DNA of 64,000 nucleotides from Phytoseiulus persimilis (lineage: Eukaryota; Arthropoda; Arachnida; Mesostigmata; Phytoseiidae): the NCBI GenBank assembly GCA_037576195.1, contig CM075103.1, forward strand, positions 15,128,001 to 15,192,000, in the 5' to 3' direction. This document shows, in pieces, positions 1-12,499 of the stretch. Position 1 is the stretch's first letter. The number at the start of each line of letters is the position of its first letter. The notes beneath the pieces were generated by a model. That model searched no databases. It had not been told where the DNA came from and saw only the letters and a program-made list of their open reading frames with translations. Position numbers and translations under genes: made by a program.

Positions 1-2045
1 GGAATATTGAGTGGCTTCGTGAGTTATCCCCGCCCTGAGTCGAGCAATGTTCATTACTCATTGAATTGGCTGGATCGATCCTCCCGCGACGCTTGATTCT
101 CGCCGTGATGAATAGCGTCTAGACGTCAGAGCAATAAATTGTCTTAGCAGTTCCCACTCCCCGTAAAGCGGCGGAACGGATCGAGCCCCGTACTACTTCA
201 GTTTCCCTCCAGCAGTTCCCTCCGCCAACCTTGCGAGAATGCAGCCTCGATCTTTTGCTCGTATCTCATGAATTTCAAACTCATCTGAGAGTCTCGGATG
301 CGTCCATTGTTTTGTCTCTGAACGCAGTTCAATATGGGTAGATCCACGCACATTGTTTCTGAACCTCAGATCTATAGAACAGCTACTTCGCGCAAAACTC
401 TCAGCAGGTGACATGGATCGCGGAATCCGCGCTTCCAACATGAGTTTGGAAGGCTCGAGGGCTCGAAAAGCTCTTGCGAAAGCGGTGAGATGGAACGCCT
501 GTTCGGTATCATTATCATGCGGGGGTTTAGGGATTCAACACTCGTCGTCATGAGACGAAGCCAGCAGCTCGACGGCTTGACGAAGAGTCCCGTCCCTCTG
601 AACAGTTTCGCGCTCATCTTCAAGATCCAGGGAAATCTGTCAACATTTTGGAATCATTCATGGAAACGAGATCAGAGCAGGAGCGACCGAGCTCTTTCCC
701 GGGGTCTTCCTCGAGTTTTTTTGCGCATCAGATCCCGTGGAGAATGGATTGTTTGCGGGAGCCGCTGCGAACAAGTCGCCTCGGTGCGGTGAAAGTTAGG
801 ATTACGTTGCGAGTCTTCACGGTTTCCAAAGAGTCGACGATCGAGCCGGAGCTGTGAACGAGACGGTCTGGGAAAATTCAGCGCGGTCTTGGGAAATCCA
901 TCGGAACCAATATGATCGTTTGCGGGCCGAGAAAGGAAACCAGTCGACGTGGTATCTTCGCAAAGCCAGGGTACCCCGAGAACCTGTTTCCCTGAAACGC
1001 GCAGGGAATGAAGCTTCATCGTCACCGAACACTTAGCATCGTGAACTCGGGAGGCGGATTCATTTCTGAAGTCTTCAGAGACTATTCCGAATTTTCCTTC
1101 CACACCTTTCAGGATCAAGAATCCATCATTGATTCCTCGCTAATCGAGATCACCATCCTCCGCATTATTGCGAGCCCCTTCGTGAGGCGACCAGAAGATT
1201 TCTTCAGCTCAGCGTACGCATGGCGAAGTAAGGATGATACCCAGTCCGACACATGTCGTGAACGGCAGCATTCGCTTGGAAAAAACATTTCACTCTCCGG
1301 TTGCCGTTCAGCATCAACTCCAGTATCCTCGGAGGCATCCGAAGAGCATCCTCTCCCCGCATGTTGGACTTGTTCTTCTCGCACCGTCTTCTTTGAGAAA
1401 CGGTGCCTCAGCTGTTTGAGCACCGCTTTTCTACGGTTTTGTAGTCCGAATCGGTCGCTTGCATGTGTATGTGTGAACCCATTCCTCTAAGCCTGGAATT
1501 TCCACCTGTAGATCTTTCGACTCTTCGCCGCTGAATAATTCATGGCTAACCATCTCCTCCCAGAAAGGAACGCCAGGTAGTCTGGCAAGACTCGTTAGCG
1601 TTTTCCACCCGTCGCCCTGGCGAGCAGTTGATTGGAACTTATGAAGTCCAAATGCTAGAAACTAATTCGCGAACTGAACCACGGAATGTTAACTCAGAAA
1701 ACGGACCAATAATGAGCACCGAGAAACGAAACTAATCCAACGCTGCAGGGATCCTATCATCATCCTCCAGGTGTGTGGTTCCGCCACTGCCAGACTGGCG
1801 CCAGCCCGTGAGGATCACCACTCCCACTGATTAGAAAGGTTCTCATATTTCGAGCGAGCGATTCCTCGATTTCCGACAATTGGGTTCCGTCGAGTGCCTT
1901 GTGACATATCTGAGTACTTTGGAAAGATTCGGGTGGACGCTTTAGCTCTGATAACAAAGAATAGTGAGCCCTTCGGATGACGGCCGTCGTATTGGTTCAT
2001 TGATCGATTGATTGATTGTTTATCGACCATCTTCCTGCTGTATCC
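1..2045. other. Stretch without recognisable gene
   Basis: Several open frames of 60 to 160 codons occur on both strands (for example 1008-1490 plus and 672-1118 minus). They are rich in Ser and Arg, overlap one another in antisense, and show no domain motif or convincing splice structure. I see no RNA gene here. The right end abuts the decayed retrotransposon that starts near 2050. Confidence 0.5.
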
Positions 2046-2049
2046 TCAT

Positions 2050-2960
2050 TCAAAATATAGCAAGAGCCCCTCAATCCGGGGTGATGACTCATTTGGTCGC
2101 CGGTGGGGTTATTCTTGCCTTATGATATACGGCCCGGGTCCTTCCCATCTCTCAAAAAATTTCTTGGCGTCGAACATCATTCCTGGCGTGCTTCGCTCGA
2201 GGAGTCCAGGTCGCTCCTGCATTATACACTCGGCATCTGGGTATTTTTCGCATTCTGGAAGCGCATGTTCAATTGTTTCGTCCTCTTTTCCGCACCGTTG
2301 GCAAATCGTTCCGATGTTTATGTTACTTGAGCTGTATGCCTTTGAATGTAGAAATCCCGCTCTGACATTCGCGAGCAGTCAACTGCCTCTACTATAATCA
2401 TGGATTTTTTCGATCATTCATCGATGTTCGCATTTGGATCGTCTCTTGACCTGCGTAACTATTTTCTTCAGTGAGGTTCCTGTCTTCGTTTTTAAAGCAT
2501 GGTGTTGCCACCTGGCTTCGCTTGTTTCGCTCATTGTGGCATAGTGCATGAGTGTCGCTTTCGTTTAACGTGCCTCGAACCTAATGACCAATCTAGTTCT
2601 ACGTTTATAGATTCGACAGCAGTGTTCGAATTTGGTTTTTTCATGGCCCGTCGTCCTGCTCCGCGTCGTAGGTTCCTGAGCCGTTTCCGCAATTCAGCGG
2701 CATTGACATATCTTGGGGCCAAGACTGCTGTGCTTTTCCATTGGATCTTGCTCACTTCAAACCTGTTGAATTTCACAGCGATTTCGGGTGAGTTATTTTG
2801 ATCACTCTGTCTGCTCTTTGCTCCCAGATCTCCCCCTATTATAGGAGGTGCTTTTCCTGCAGAGCGTGATCCCTGGGTATTTGAACTGTAGAGTGCCGGT
2901 ATCAGCTGGTTCTGTATCCCGAGTATTTCCCCTGAGTTTGAGTTTTTTACTCTCGCCAGT
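2050..2960 (-). pseudogene. Decayed non-LTR retrotransposon, 3' end of reverse transcriptase ORF
   Basis: Read on the minus strand, fragments in shifting frames resemble the C-terminal third of a non-LTR reverse transcriptase polyprotein. Around 2690-2776 lies FNRFEVSKIQWKSTAV, which closely parallels FNRFEISKSPWKAVAV in the element at 33.1 kb, so the two belong to one family. Further downstream (about 2345-2150) the frame reads CQRCGKEDETIEHALPEC, the Cys/His zinc-binding tail typical of these proteins. Stops and frameshifts separate the pieces, so this is a relic. A possible upstream continuation on the same strand (2962-3453) is open but not recognisable. The catalytic YADD region is absent. 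Confidence 0.65.
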
Positions 2961-3419
2961 TCTACAATTGCGTTTCCATCGTTGTCAATGTGCTCCTCGG
3001 CCAGCCCGGTTTACTTGAATATCGGTTCCCTAATTCTCGGGTTCCCGGTTCCCTTCGGGGGCAATGGTATCTCTCGTACCAATGAGATTCGCCAATGGGT
3101 CCGTCTGACGCCGAGAGCATCGGTGTCCGGCCCCTGAGGAAAACTTTCCTAGTTGGCCTTCCATGGGACGCCACTCTCACCGGTATTGGAAAGCGACGCC
3201 GCTCGATTATTTGGACGATTTGCGATTTCATTGCTAGGCCTCTCAATCATCCAAGTGGAATGTTCTTTTCCGCGTCCAAATCTGAGCTATGCGCGGATTT
3301 CCATTCAAGCTGGCCTCCGTTTGGGAACTGGACGCAGTGAATATGGGTTCGATAGGTACTTCCCACGACCTTGAAAGCGATTGTCACAGCCTGGAGGAGA
3401 CTGCACACCTCACGAGGGT

Positions 3420-3510
3420 GTTGTGCAGTAGCCGAGTCTTTGAATCTGATCAAGCTTCTAGCAATCGCGGGTTCGATCCCCGGCCGACAATAAAAATTTC
3501 TTATGTGGTA
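3420..3510 (+). repeat. tRNA-like sequence, possible SINE head
   Basis: GTAGCCGAGT near 3430 resembles an A box, and GGTTCGATCCCC near 3470 is a close match to a B box; the spacing is about 40 bases, as in tRNA genes. An A-rich tail follows (from about 3489). I could not pair a full acceptor stem or cloverleaf, so a tRNA-derived SINE or tRNA pseudogene fits better than a functional tRNA. Part of the motif (aatctgatcaagctt) recurs near 3676. Confidence 0.35.
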
Positions 3511-3519
3511 AAAAAAAGG

Positions 3520-6500
3520 GTTTAATTTATATCAGAATTGAATCTGAACCATCTTAAGACCCAAGCCCACCGCCTGCAATGGGACTTGCGAGGCGATAGG
3601 GAGTGTTACTGAAGCAATACCGAAAGGTGATCCCGGGACACTTCTGAGGGCTGAGAGGTTCAGCCGGAAAACAAAGGAATCTGATCAAGCTTGTGACTAT
3701 TCGTTGGAGAGCGGGGAAAAACCACAGCTCCTCAGAAGAAAGGTGTGAAGAAAGTGTTGGAGCTCCAACCCTGAGAAGGTATGGATGAAAACTGTACCTC
3801 AAGTCCGAACATCAGGTGGCTCAGGCTGGGTTCGAATGTACATACTCATGTTGCTCGCTTGAGTCGTTGATGAGCTTCATTTGATCCATAACGCGAGGGG
3901 AGATCAGAAAGCGGGAGAAGTATCTGCGACGTTTTGGATTGCATGAAAACCTCGAGAAAACTCCCTCCAGCCAGGTGAGGCTGTTCGCAAGCACACGTTC
4001 TGCTCAGTTTACCTGGTGGAAACTGCGGTCGATCTATGTAGATGAGTGTTCTAGGCGGAGTAAACAACTCAATCGAAACTACCACCGTCGTAAACGCAGT
4101 CGATTCGTGTCTACCTCGTGCGTGTCTGCGACCGGTGCCACTTCATCGCAGAACAACCGATCATGAGGAACCAACTCCATGAATCTTCACGTTCGAAGGG
4201 TAACTTCGGAGGGTTTTCTTCATAGTCGTCTCGACTCGAAATACGGCCAATTCCACTCAGGAAAGCGGCAGGCCCTGAAAGCTTTGAGATTCGCAGAGAG
4301 TTTCCGACACAAGAAACGAGCAAGGCGGCTGACGTGTCAAGTCAGGAGAAGTCGTTCTTGAGGAAACAATAACTTTCCAGACAGAGGAGGGCAGGAGATT
4401 CCGAAGCATCGCCGCAATCCTCGTTTCCGTCAGAATGCGCTTCTCCTAAGAATACTCCGGTCTCTTTGCGAATTTCCGCAACTGTCGCCCCGCTTGAAGC
4501 ACGTCTGCCTGTTTAGTAGCTCCTGTGCACTATGAGAGTTTTCTGGGCTCACACCGGTAGGTAGCGGGGCTTTTGTAGGGCAGGGATAACTGTGAAAAAG
4601 CTGAGCTCCATCGATCCGGTGTTCTGCTCCGGCTCTTGGTCCGACGGACCCTTCCGACGTGGCGTTGCGTGATTCCAGTGACTTGCCCGAAGTTTGCGTA
4701 ACGAGGTAGAACGTATTCGGGTTCGTTGCTTCCGATCTAAGAACAAGCGCTCGTGTCATGGCACGGCGATCCCGTAGTTTTATCAACTCGATTCGCCATT
4801 GCAACGCAAACGTCCTGGGGGCTTCATGGGAGAAGCAACCGACCGATCACAAGCTCATCATGGCGCGTATTCTCTTATGTTTTCGAGCGGACTAGAGTTC
4901 ATACCCGCTCTCCATCGAGTTAAATCAGAGTCCGACTTCCCCGGCGTGAAGCCAACGTTGGAACAGGAGCCATTCCAATATGGATTCCGTATGGACGCCA
5001 GATAAGATCGCTCAACTCAACATGGCTCGACCCCTCTGAGTCGAGGTCATGGGTGACCTAGAGCGCTCGATATCCTGCTCTGTGGACTCTGCAAGAATTG
5101 TGACCATTGCGGCTTTGATATGAGTATTCCAGCGTTGGCGCTCGCCCCAGATGGCAGCGATGTTGCCGACAGCTGTGGGATATTCGTAGCAAATCAGTAC
5201 GTGGGATGAGCTGAACCTCATTTTTATTCATTGGAATCCAGCACCGGACATGCTCCTTCATACTCACCGCAGCGCATGTCGGAAGCTCGTTTCAATCTCA
5301 TTTTTTCAGATTATTCTGAGTGTAATTCAGGCAAGTCTCGTCACGGTGAACGAATTTCAGAATTGGAATGCCCACGGAAAGGTGGATGGGCCAGAGCGGC
5401 GTGGCTTCATGGAGCTTGCAACGGGTGTTTGCGGGAGTCAGGTGGCTTTCATTGCAAGGAGCAAACTGGTGAGTGGAGAAACAGAGCTTGTTGCACTCGC
5501 AGACACCGGTTTCCGTGTTGCAGAGATTTCAGCCCTGCTCGAAAATATTCCCGTCAAGGCACGGATGAAGGTTGAGAGTCACGGCTGCAACGGGAGGCGA
5601 ACTCCGTTCACAACATCAAAGGCGGATTGAGAACCTATCTCGTCAGCGCTCAGCGAATATCTGCCTCGATCAAAGTCCGAAATGGGGTTCGAATGGGAAA
5701 CGATGACTATTGACTATTGACGACGCTAGATCTCTTGGGATCTTACGACTGTAGACCTCCTCCAAACAACTCAATCGAAAAACCGTCGCAAGAATCAGTA
5801 GCGAGATGGCTATTCTCATCTTGTTGAGTATCGTTGTCTGCGAGCGGCCGCTTTGTGCTGGACTCTGATATAGAGGCAAGAAGTAGTGAAAATTAACTAT
5901 CGCTTCCAGCTGTCTCGTGGAAACACCGAATGTCCCCACGATTACAGCTGGTTTCTGTCCTTTCAACTTCGACTTCCAAAATAAGGAAATTGGTGAGCCT
6001 ACAGACTTGATTGGGTGGCTATTCAGTGGTGAATTAGAATTCAAATGACTTCCCGACATCAGACTAACGCCGGCGTAATGGACGATCCACACGGACCTGG
6101 TGCCGAGGGAAGGTAGCGGACACCGACGTTAGTTGCGAATAGCTACGAGTGAGTTGAATCTGAACTCACAAGGTTGAAGTTGGAAATGAACCATAGGAAT
6201 TGAAGTTCCACATCAGCGGCTCGTAATGGACGCTCTCCGTCCACTTGACTAACTGCAGCCTCCTGATTTCCACCTCAAGGAGATGGTGTAACGAGTCGAT
6301 CAAAGAGTCAGAGATAAACTTTCGAAGCAGGATTCGCAGAGGTCTCACTGTGAGTCATCTGGGATCAGTGTCCAATGTTTAGTGAGAACGAGCCATGGAA
6401 ATCGAGAGAGGAAAGCTCCTCGGCGTCGAAGAGGCTCGTCTCTGAGGTGGGCACCTAAGCCGAACGGTACCTGAGAACTGAGTCGGGCTCCAAAACTTCC

Positions 6501-7665
6501 TCAGATCTTCCTCCGTATGACTCATGGCCTACAGGGGTGGAGGATTTGCGTGGTCTGCATCACATACACATGCAGTTCTGCATGTGGCGCAACAGCCCGG
6601 TTGAAGCCGTCTCCATCCTCGATGCGCTCGATTCCTCTCACTGACGCTCCAATATCAAGACTAATTTCTAGGGTTTCCCATAATCCTTAATCGGTGCTAG
6701 AGTTCATCACTCAGGCCTATGGTTACGGAAGTAAGAACAGCGGGGTAGCTTTGGGAATCCGGCTTCGAGAGGAGTCCGATCGGGTTGAATTATTTCGGGT
6801 AACAATCTTTCAGTGAAGCAAGAAGTGATCAATATCTCCGAACTCCGATCAGGCGCGGGAGGCGATATCCTGGAGCGATCTCGACGCAGGGCTCTTTGAA
6901 GACTTTCCTGAACAGCTCTTCTCGGAGTGCAGATCGAATGAGGAGAATCGGAGGTTCGGAGCCCGCATTTTCGAGTGCGTACGGGCTCGGTTATCGATCA
7001 GACGTTCCGTTTCGGCTCTGCGTCTGGTTTCCTAGCATCCAGCTGTTGTCACGTATCATTTGATGCCTGAAAACTCAAATCCACGACTCGAGTTTCCGTT
7101 TCGATGGAATTGTTCCAGTGGATTAGCTGGCACATCGAATGGCTACGTGTCTTTTGCGGCAACTCGAAGACGCTCTTGGGCCAGGTAACAGAAAATTCAG
7201 GTGGCGTTGTTTTTTAAAGAACTTCCTAGGTTGAGATTTCTGAGCGCAATTGTGGGCATCGTCGTCCCGGGCGGTGACCCGAACTCACAACGCACGCGTG
7301 TCGGATGTGTTCTTCCACCTTTTGCGGGAGAGCTCTTTCCATCAAAACTCATGACAGCAGGCGTTAGTTAGTGACGTTACAGTACACAGAGTCACAGTGA
7401 TGTTTTCTGTGGAACGAGTGGTGCCTTATCTCCCAGGCTTCAGGGTTATCTGATCTATTCCCTACAAACAGTTCCGACGTGTTGAAGCCAAAAGTCCTGT
7501 TGAAGCCACCATCTCAAACGGAACATGTCTTGGCCTATTTTCCGCTGATCGTTAAATGAGCATCGGAAGCATCAATCAATGAGCATCAATCACGTCAGCT
7601 TCCGCGAATGCGGCTATCAGTTATTATGAACCACAGTTTATCCTTCCGAGGCGATTCTATCAAAC
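3520..7665. other. Long stretch without recognisable gene
   Basis: No open frame here exceeds about 140 codons, and none carries a known motif. The ORFs at 5250-5630 (plus) and 5670-6092 (minus) were inspected and show no domain or splice context. From about 6350 to 7660 there is almost no open frame of 60 codons on either strand. Treated as intergenic. Confidence 0.5.
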
Positions 7666-7667
7666 AC

Positions 7668-8405
7668 TGCCCGGCCTTTGGCCGACTGCGCTGGCTGGCC
7701 CGTTCTTTGCTTCGGGAGTCTACTGCTTAGAGACAGATTGCCTTCCATGAAGCGTCATCAGACCTTTCGGACCGAGGAATGGACATCGATACATGTGAGC
7801 GAACACAATCTGGCAGTTTCGGACATGGAGGTACGTTTCTACCCCTCCATTGGGTCAGCACCATTTCGGAACTCGCTCCATTTTCGGCTAATCAGCGCAT
7901 GTTCTCTCTAAAGAATGGTTGGATCTACTTAACAATCACCTCCTTGAACTCCGGTATAATTGAGGAGATCGACCCCGGAGTCACCTCCTAAGATCCCCAA
8001 GAACATGAACGGATCGACCCCGGGATAGCCTAACCGAATTCCAAAAAGTATGGTCAAATTGACCTAGGAATCACCTCCTTAGGTTGCCGAAAGTGTGGCT
8101 AGATCGATTGCGGAATCACCTTCCTCGACTCCGAGAAGCGTGCTAAGATAGATACCGGTTACACCTCTCCGGGCTCCAAAACGTATGGTCAGATCGACCT
8201 CGGAATCCCCCTCCTAGATTCCTGAGAACATGGTCGGATCGGTCCATGGAGTTCCCTATCGATCCGATCCTATGTCCTTCCTTGTGAGCCGCCCCACAGC
8301 ATGCCGTTGGTTCCACGTCGATCCGATCGATACCGGGGGAGTTCATTGAGGACGAACAAACAAGCAATCAAACAAACGAACCCACCCTGGATTTTTATGT
8401 ATATA
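7668..8405 (+). mobile_element. Dispersed non-autonomous element, copy A, with degenerate 45-bp array
   Basis: This copy is collinear with 28138-28680 and with the reverse complement of 15936-18665. Shared blocks in order are: a GC-rich start (ggccgactgcgctggc); ttgcttcgggagtc; gccttccatgaag; a spacer with cacaatctggcagtt; about seven degenerate copies of the 45-bp monomer (about 7920-8260); a block beginning tgtccttccttgtgagcc; ttcattgaggac; an AAAC-rich tract; and a terminal ggatttttatgtatataa. No coding capacity is seen. The 3' block resembles conserved blocks I associate with arthropod Helitron-like elements, but that class assignment is only a memory-based guess. Confidence 0.7.
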
Positions 8406-8649
8406 AATGTACAGTAGAGGGGCAAGAGATGGTAGCGGGAAGAGAGGGTGTGAGGAGGGAGAGGGTGTGGGGAGCTTGAGGAAGTGGGTATCCCATGAGC
8501 TCGAAGAGAGGCCAAGGAATCCAGCTAGCGACATATCGGGGCAGGGCACCTTATCGTCAAGATTCAAATACCGGTGATAGTATGGATGGGGGTCATAGTC
8601 GGGGTTGATGGCGAGGGGGAAGAGAATAGGGAGAAGGGCTGGTTGGCCA

Positions 8650-8775
8650 ATGTCCTTCCTTGTGAACCGTCCCACAACTTGCCGTTGGTCCCACGTCGAT
8701 CCGATTAAGCCCGAAGGAGTTCATTGAGGACAAACAGGCAAACAGCCTGTATTTTCATGTATATATGTATTCACA
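8650..8775 (+). mobile_element. Truncated 3' end of the same dispersed element, copy B
   Basis: The block tgtccttccttgtgaacc, followed by ttcattgaggacaaac and cctgtattttcatgtatata, repeats the 3' end of copy A 380 bp downstream in the same orientation. No array or 5' part is present, so this is a truncated copy. Confidence 0.65.
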
Positions 8776-8779
8776 TGCA

Positions 8780-9534
8780 GGCTGTGTTCTCTAAGCTGCA
8801 ATATTATCGTGGCCTCCGTGTTTTGAGCCGTATTTCAGTCGAATTTCGTCCGAACTGGGAATTTTTTGATCGAAAGCCCTTGAAGAGGCGCATCTTATCT
8901 CATTTTTATTTTCGAGAATCGGATCAGTGTTGTGTTCTCCAGAGCTCGTCGAAGTTTTCCTCAATTCAATCCAAGGCCCCTGAGAGAACCCAACAGAGAA
9001 TCGCCGATTCTCAACCAATTTCGAGAAATAAAAAACGGGAAGATTCCTCTCGATTCCAGCTACAAAACAAAGCGCAGATCGGGGTCAGGAACAATTCACG
9101 CTAGACATGAGGTTCTTTGAAGCCGTCATGAGAGAAAAGGTAAGACGAGAAGAAAGGCAGTGGTTCATAGAGGGACTCTCCGGCTAGGAAGGGGTGCTCT
9201 TTTGCCAAGACGCCGGAACAACCCACTTGGAACGGGCGGGAGGGGAGAGGAGGAGTCTGGGTTTGACTTTGAAGATGGGTCGGTGGTCCGCCCGGGCCGG
9301 ACTAGCGAAGGCGTTAACGCCCCAGGCACCTGACACAGCATTTGACACGACACGTTTGGTAAAAGGTGCACATGGCATTTCGGGCAGACAACATTGGAGG
9401 TAGCCTAGGGTAGAGTAGTTATAAGGAGCAGAGAATGTCTCCTCTCGCTCACATGGTAACGAAGTAATGCCAACGTAGTTCCGGCCATGAGTGGCGGACC
9501 TACACCCGAAAAGTGAAGGTTGGGGAGACACTAG
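8780..9534. other. Stretch without recognisable gene between repeats
   Basis: It contains overlapping open frames of 60 to 126 codons on both strands, but none has a recognisable motif. The sequence cagtggttcat at 9158 resembles the start of a hAT-type end, but it lacks the continuation and a target duplication, so I do not call an element. Confidence 0.4.
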
Positions 9535-10225
9535 GTATCACCCCTTCAGACTTGGAAGAGTGTGGTCAGGTTGGTCCCGGAATCATCCCTCCAGTCTTCT
9601 GAAAGTATGGTCAGATTGGTCCCGGACTCATCCCTCCACTCTTCTGAAAGTATGGTCAGATTGGTCCCGGGATCACCACCTCAGACTTGGGAGAGTATGG
9701 TCAGATTGGTCTCAGAATCACCCCTCCAGACTTGGGAGAGTATGGTCAGATTGGTCCCGGAATCACCCCTCCAGACTTGGGAGAGTATGGTCAGATTGGT
9801 CCCGGAATCACCTCTCCAGACTTGGAAGAGTATGATCAGATTGGTCTAGGAATCACCCCTCCAGACTTGGGAGAGTATGGTCAGATTGGTCCCGGAATCA
9901 CCTCTCCAGGCTTGGAAGAGTATGATCGGGTTGGTCTCGGAATCACCCCTCCAGAATTGGGAGAGTATGGTCAGATTGGTCCCGGAATCACCACCTCAGA
10001 CTTGCGAGAGTATGGTCAGATTGGTCCCGGAATCACCTCTCCAGACTTGGGAGAGTATGATCAGATTGGTCTCGGAATCACCCCTCCAGACTTGGGAGAG
10101 TATGGTCAGATTGGTCCCGGAATCACCTCTCCAGACTTGGAAGAGTATGATCGGGTTGGTCTCGGAATCACCCCTCCAGACTTGGAAGAGTATGGTCAGA
10201 TTCGTCCCGGAATCACCTCTATAAG
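9535..10225 (+). repeat. 45-bp minisatellite array 1, about 15 copies
   Basis: The unit is 45 bp, for example ggaatcacccctccagactt followed by gggagagtatggtcagattg and gtccc. About 15 copies lie in tandem with a few substitutions each. Because 45 is a multiple of 3 the plus frames stay open, giving a 15-residue repeat such as GITPPDLGEYGQIGP. I read the long ORFs as a by-product of the repeat, not genes. The right end runs directly into sequence (10225-10340) that resembles the interior of the hAT MITE at 27765-27977. Confidence 0.95.
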
Positions 10226-10340
10226 TAGGGGTTGGACCGTCGACCCCCTGGATCCATCCCCGTGGACGTCAAGAAGTATGGTCAAATCGGTACCGGAATC
10301 ACCTCTATAAATAGGGGGCCGACCGTCGACACCTGGATCG
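10226..10340 (+). repeat. hAT-MITE-like interior fragments adjoining array 1
   Basis: It contains gaccgtcgaccccctggatc, aagaagtatggtcaaatcgg and accggaatcacctctataaa. These parallel the interior of the intact MITE at 27765-27977 (gaccgtcgacccttgatcc, agaagtatggttaaatcc, gccggcatcacctctgtgaa). There is no terminal repeat here, so this is a fragment or the source region from which the array expanded. Confidence 0.6.
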
Positions 10341-11241
10341 GTCAGGGTCCGACAAGCCGAGAATTCGAACCCGAAACACATGAAGCCGAAAACCTCCTCT
10401 CCCAACGGCGGAGTGTTCGGGACTGGTTTGGCGGGATGGAATTTCTGTATCGTTTCGTCGTTCTGTATCTGTGTGAGACTCATTCGGAACGACTGGGAGA
10501 CATTCTCGGATGAGATGATGACAACGGCTCAGTGTGACTCCAGAGCGCGGCGAAACGATGAAAAAAACTTTTTCCCGATTCGCTCTCTGATATAGAACCT
10601 TTCGCACGAGCGCTTTTCATCAGCGTGTCCATTTACGGGAATGGGTCATTCTTCTAGGCACGCAAAGCGCCTCCGCGCGCTCATCCTGGGTTCGAGTGTT
10701 GTCCTGGGTCAGGGGCGCCTCCAACTCGTCATCGTCAAATCTTTGAGGCTTGCCTGAAGCTTCTCCACCACGCGTAACACTTCGAGCGACCCAGGGCATG
10801 GTCACCGTGAGTTTCGCCGAGTAAACGATGCGCTTCAGGTGCAGCTTTCTTCAAGTGAAAGGAATCGAGGAGCGTTCCCCGCTGGACGGCATCTTCCGTC
10901 ACGTACCCGCTCATGTTTGATGGCTCACAGAAAACGTTCAAGTTCGAATACTTCGGTTCTGTCTGGGAGCACGTGCCGGCTCAGGACAGAGCTAAGTAAC
11001 GCCACAGACAAAGCGCGATCCAAGCGCTTGAAGGAAGTTCAAACCACAGCGACAGTGGCGCCATAAGAACTGATCGTCCGGGTTCAATAGGAACGTATGA
11101 CTCGTCTGCCGGAGTGCGGGCGATCTTTGTAGATGCTCTGATCGCACTACTGCGAGTGGAGCTGACAAACGCGGATTCCGGTTCAGTCGAGTTTATCTGA
11201 GCCTTCAAAAGGCAGCAGATGTACTGTGGCTGCGGAAGAGA

Positions 11242-12335
11242 ATGCTTCGATGCCGGTTTTCCTCTTTCGGTGGGAAAGAACAAGGTGTTGTAACAGCGTA
11301 TTCTGCGAATAGTACCGGAGCTGGAGGTGAAAATTCCTCTTCAGTTCTAGCGGGTTGATCTCGGAAACTTCAAGATTTGCGTTCAGCAGATTTCTTCCTG
11401 TAGCAGCTACACCTTCGCTCAGTTCGAACTAGGGGCCGTAGATGCGGAACAGCGAGGACGTAAGCGAGGCGGAAGAAGTAGGTAGGCTGAGCATAACGAA
11501 GGTGCAATTCCTCCCCGCTAAGCCAGTCCCGACCGCTCCGCTGTTAGGAGAGGAGGTTTTCGGCATCACGCTCTTCAACTTCATGCCTTCAGGCTTCATG
11601 CTTTTCGGGCTCGATTTTTCGGCTTCATGCTTTTCGGGCTCGATTTTTCGGCATCCAGGGTATACACCCCTGGATCCACCTACGTCAAGTGGACGCCAAG
11701 AAGTATGGTCAAATCGGTTAGGGTCCGACAAGCCGAAAATTCGAACCCGAAACGCATGAAGCCGAAAAATCGAGCCATAAAAGCATGAAGCCTGAAACCT
11801 CCTCTCCCAAGGGCGGAGTGTTCGGGATTGGTTTGGCAAGATGGGATTTCTGTATCGTTTCGTCGATCTGTACCTCTGTGAGACTCATTTGGATGACTCG
11901 CACCTGCTGCGAAGAATCAGTGTTTCGATGCCGGTTTTCCCTCTTCGGTGGGAAAGAACGAGGTGTTGTAACAGCGTATTCTGCGAATAGTACTGGAGCT
12001 GGAGGTGAAGATTCCTCTTCAGTTCTAGCGAGTTGACCTCGGAAACTTCAATATTCGCGCTCAGCAGATTGCTTCCTGTAGCAGCTACACCTTTGCTCAG
12101 TTCGAACTAGGGACCGTAGATGCGGAACAGCGAGGACGTAAGCGAGGCAGAAGAAGTAGGTAGGCTGAGCATAACGAAGGTGCAATTCCTTCCCGCTAAG
12201 CCAGTCCCGACCGCTCCGCTGTTGGGAGAGGAGGTTTTCGGCTTCACGCTCTTCAACTTCATGCCTTTCGGCTTCATGCTTTTCGGGCTCGATTTTTCGG
12301 CTTCATGCATTTCTGGCTCGATTTTTCGGCATCCA
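11242..12335 (+). repeat. Direct duplication of about 420 bp, offset by about 685 bp
   Basis: The segment at about 11242-11665 recurs at about 11926-12335 with around 95% identity by eye. It starts at gcttcgatgccggttttcc / gtttcgatgccggttttcc and ends in repeated cttcatgcttttcgggctcg units. Between the copies lies the right arm of an inverted repeat (see next entry). A related segment also occurs at 10374-10500. Confidence 0.75.
11500..11895. repeat. Inverted repeat (fold-back) with internal subrepeats
   Basis: The left arm (about 11510-11665: ccagtcccgaccgctcc, gagaggaggttttcggc, cttcatgcttttcgggctcg, atttttcggcatcc) is the imperfect reverse complement of the right arm (about 11740-11850: gccgaaaaatcgagcc, gcatgaagcctgaaacctcc, ttcgggattggtttggc). 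The spacer holds a hAT-MITE-like piece (aagaagtatggtcaaatcgg). It looks like a fold-back element or two opposed copies of one repeat. Confidence 0.65.
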
Positions 12336-12339
12336 GGGT

Positions 12340-12413
12340 ATACACCGTCAAATCCGCCCCGGCATCACCTCTGTGAATCGGAGATCGCCCATCGACCACT
12401 TTGAGAACCACTG
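12340..12413 (+). mobile_element. hAT-type terminal fragment
   Basis: The sequence cggcatcacctctgtgaatc, then a spacer, then ccactttgagaaccactg matches the right end of the complete MITE at 27765-27977. No matching left end or 8-bp target duplication was found nearby, so it is a solo end. Confidence 0.6.
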
Positions 12414-12499
12414 TTCTACACCTTCGTTCCCAACAAAACCTGAACAACCTCATATTCAACGCTGACGTCTGAACGAACCGCCAATCGAGGAATGGGGGC

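Noticed and set aside
1008-1490. 160-codon plus-strand ORF near the left end
   Set aside because: No motif, overlaps antisense frames of similar length, and composition is typical of non-coding DNA.
9535-10225. Resemblance of the 45-bp arrays to a CRISPR array
   Set aside because: The units are directly contiguous with no unique spacers, and the window is eukaryotic.
9158-12413. A hAT element from cagtggttc (9158) to gaaccactg (12413)
   Set aside because: The left match breaks after nine bases, and the flanking 8 bases differ, so there is no target duplication.
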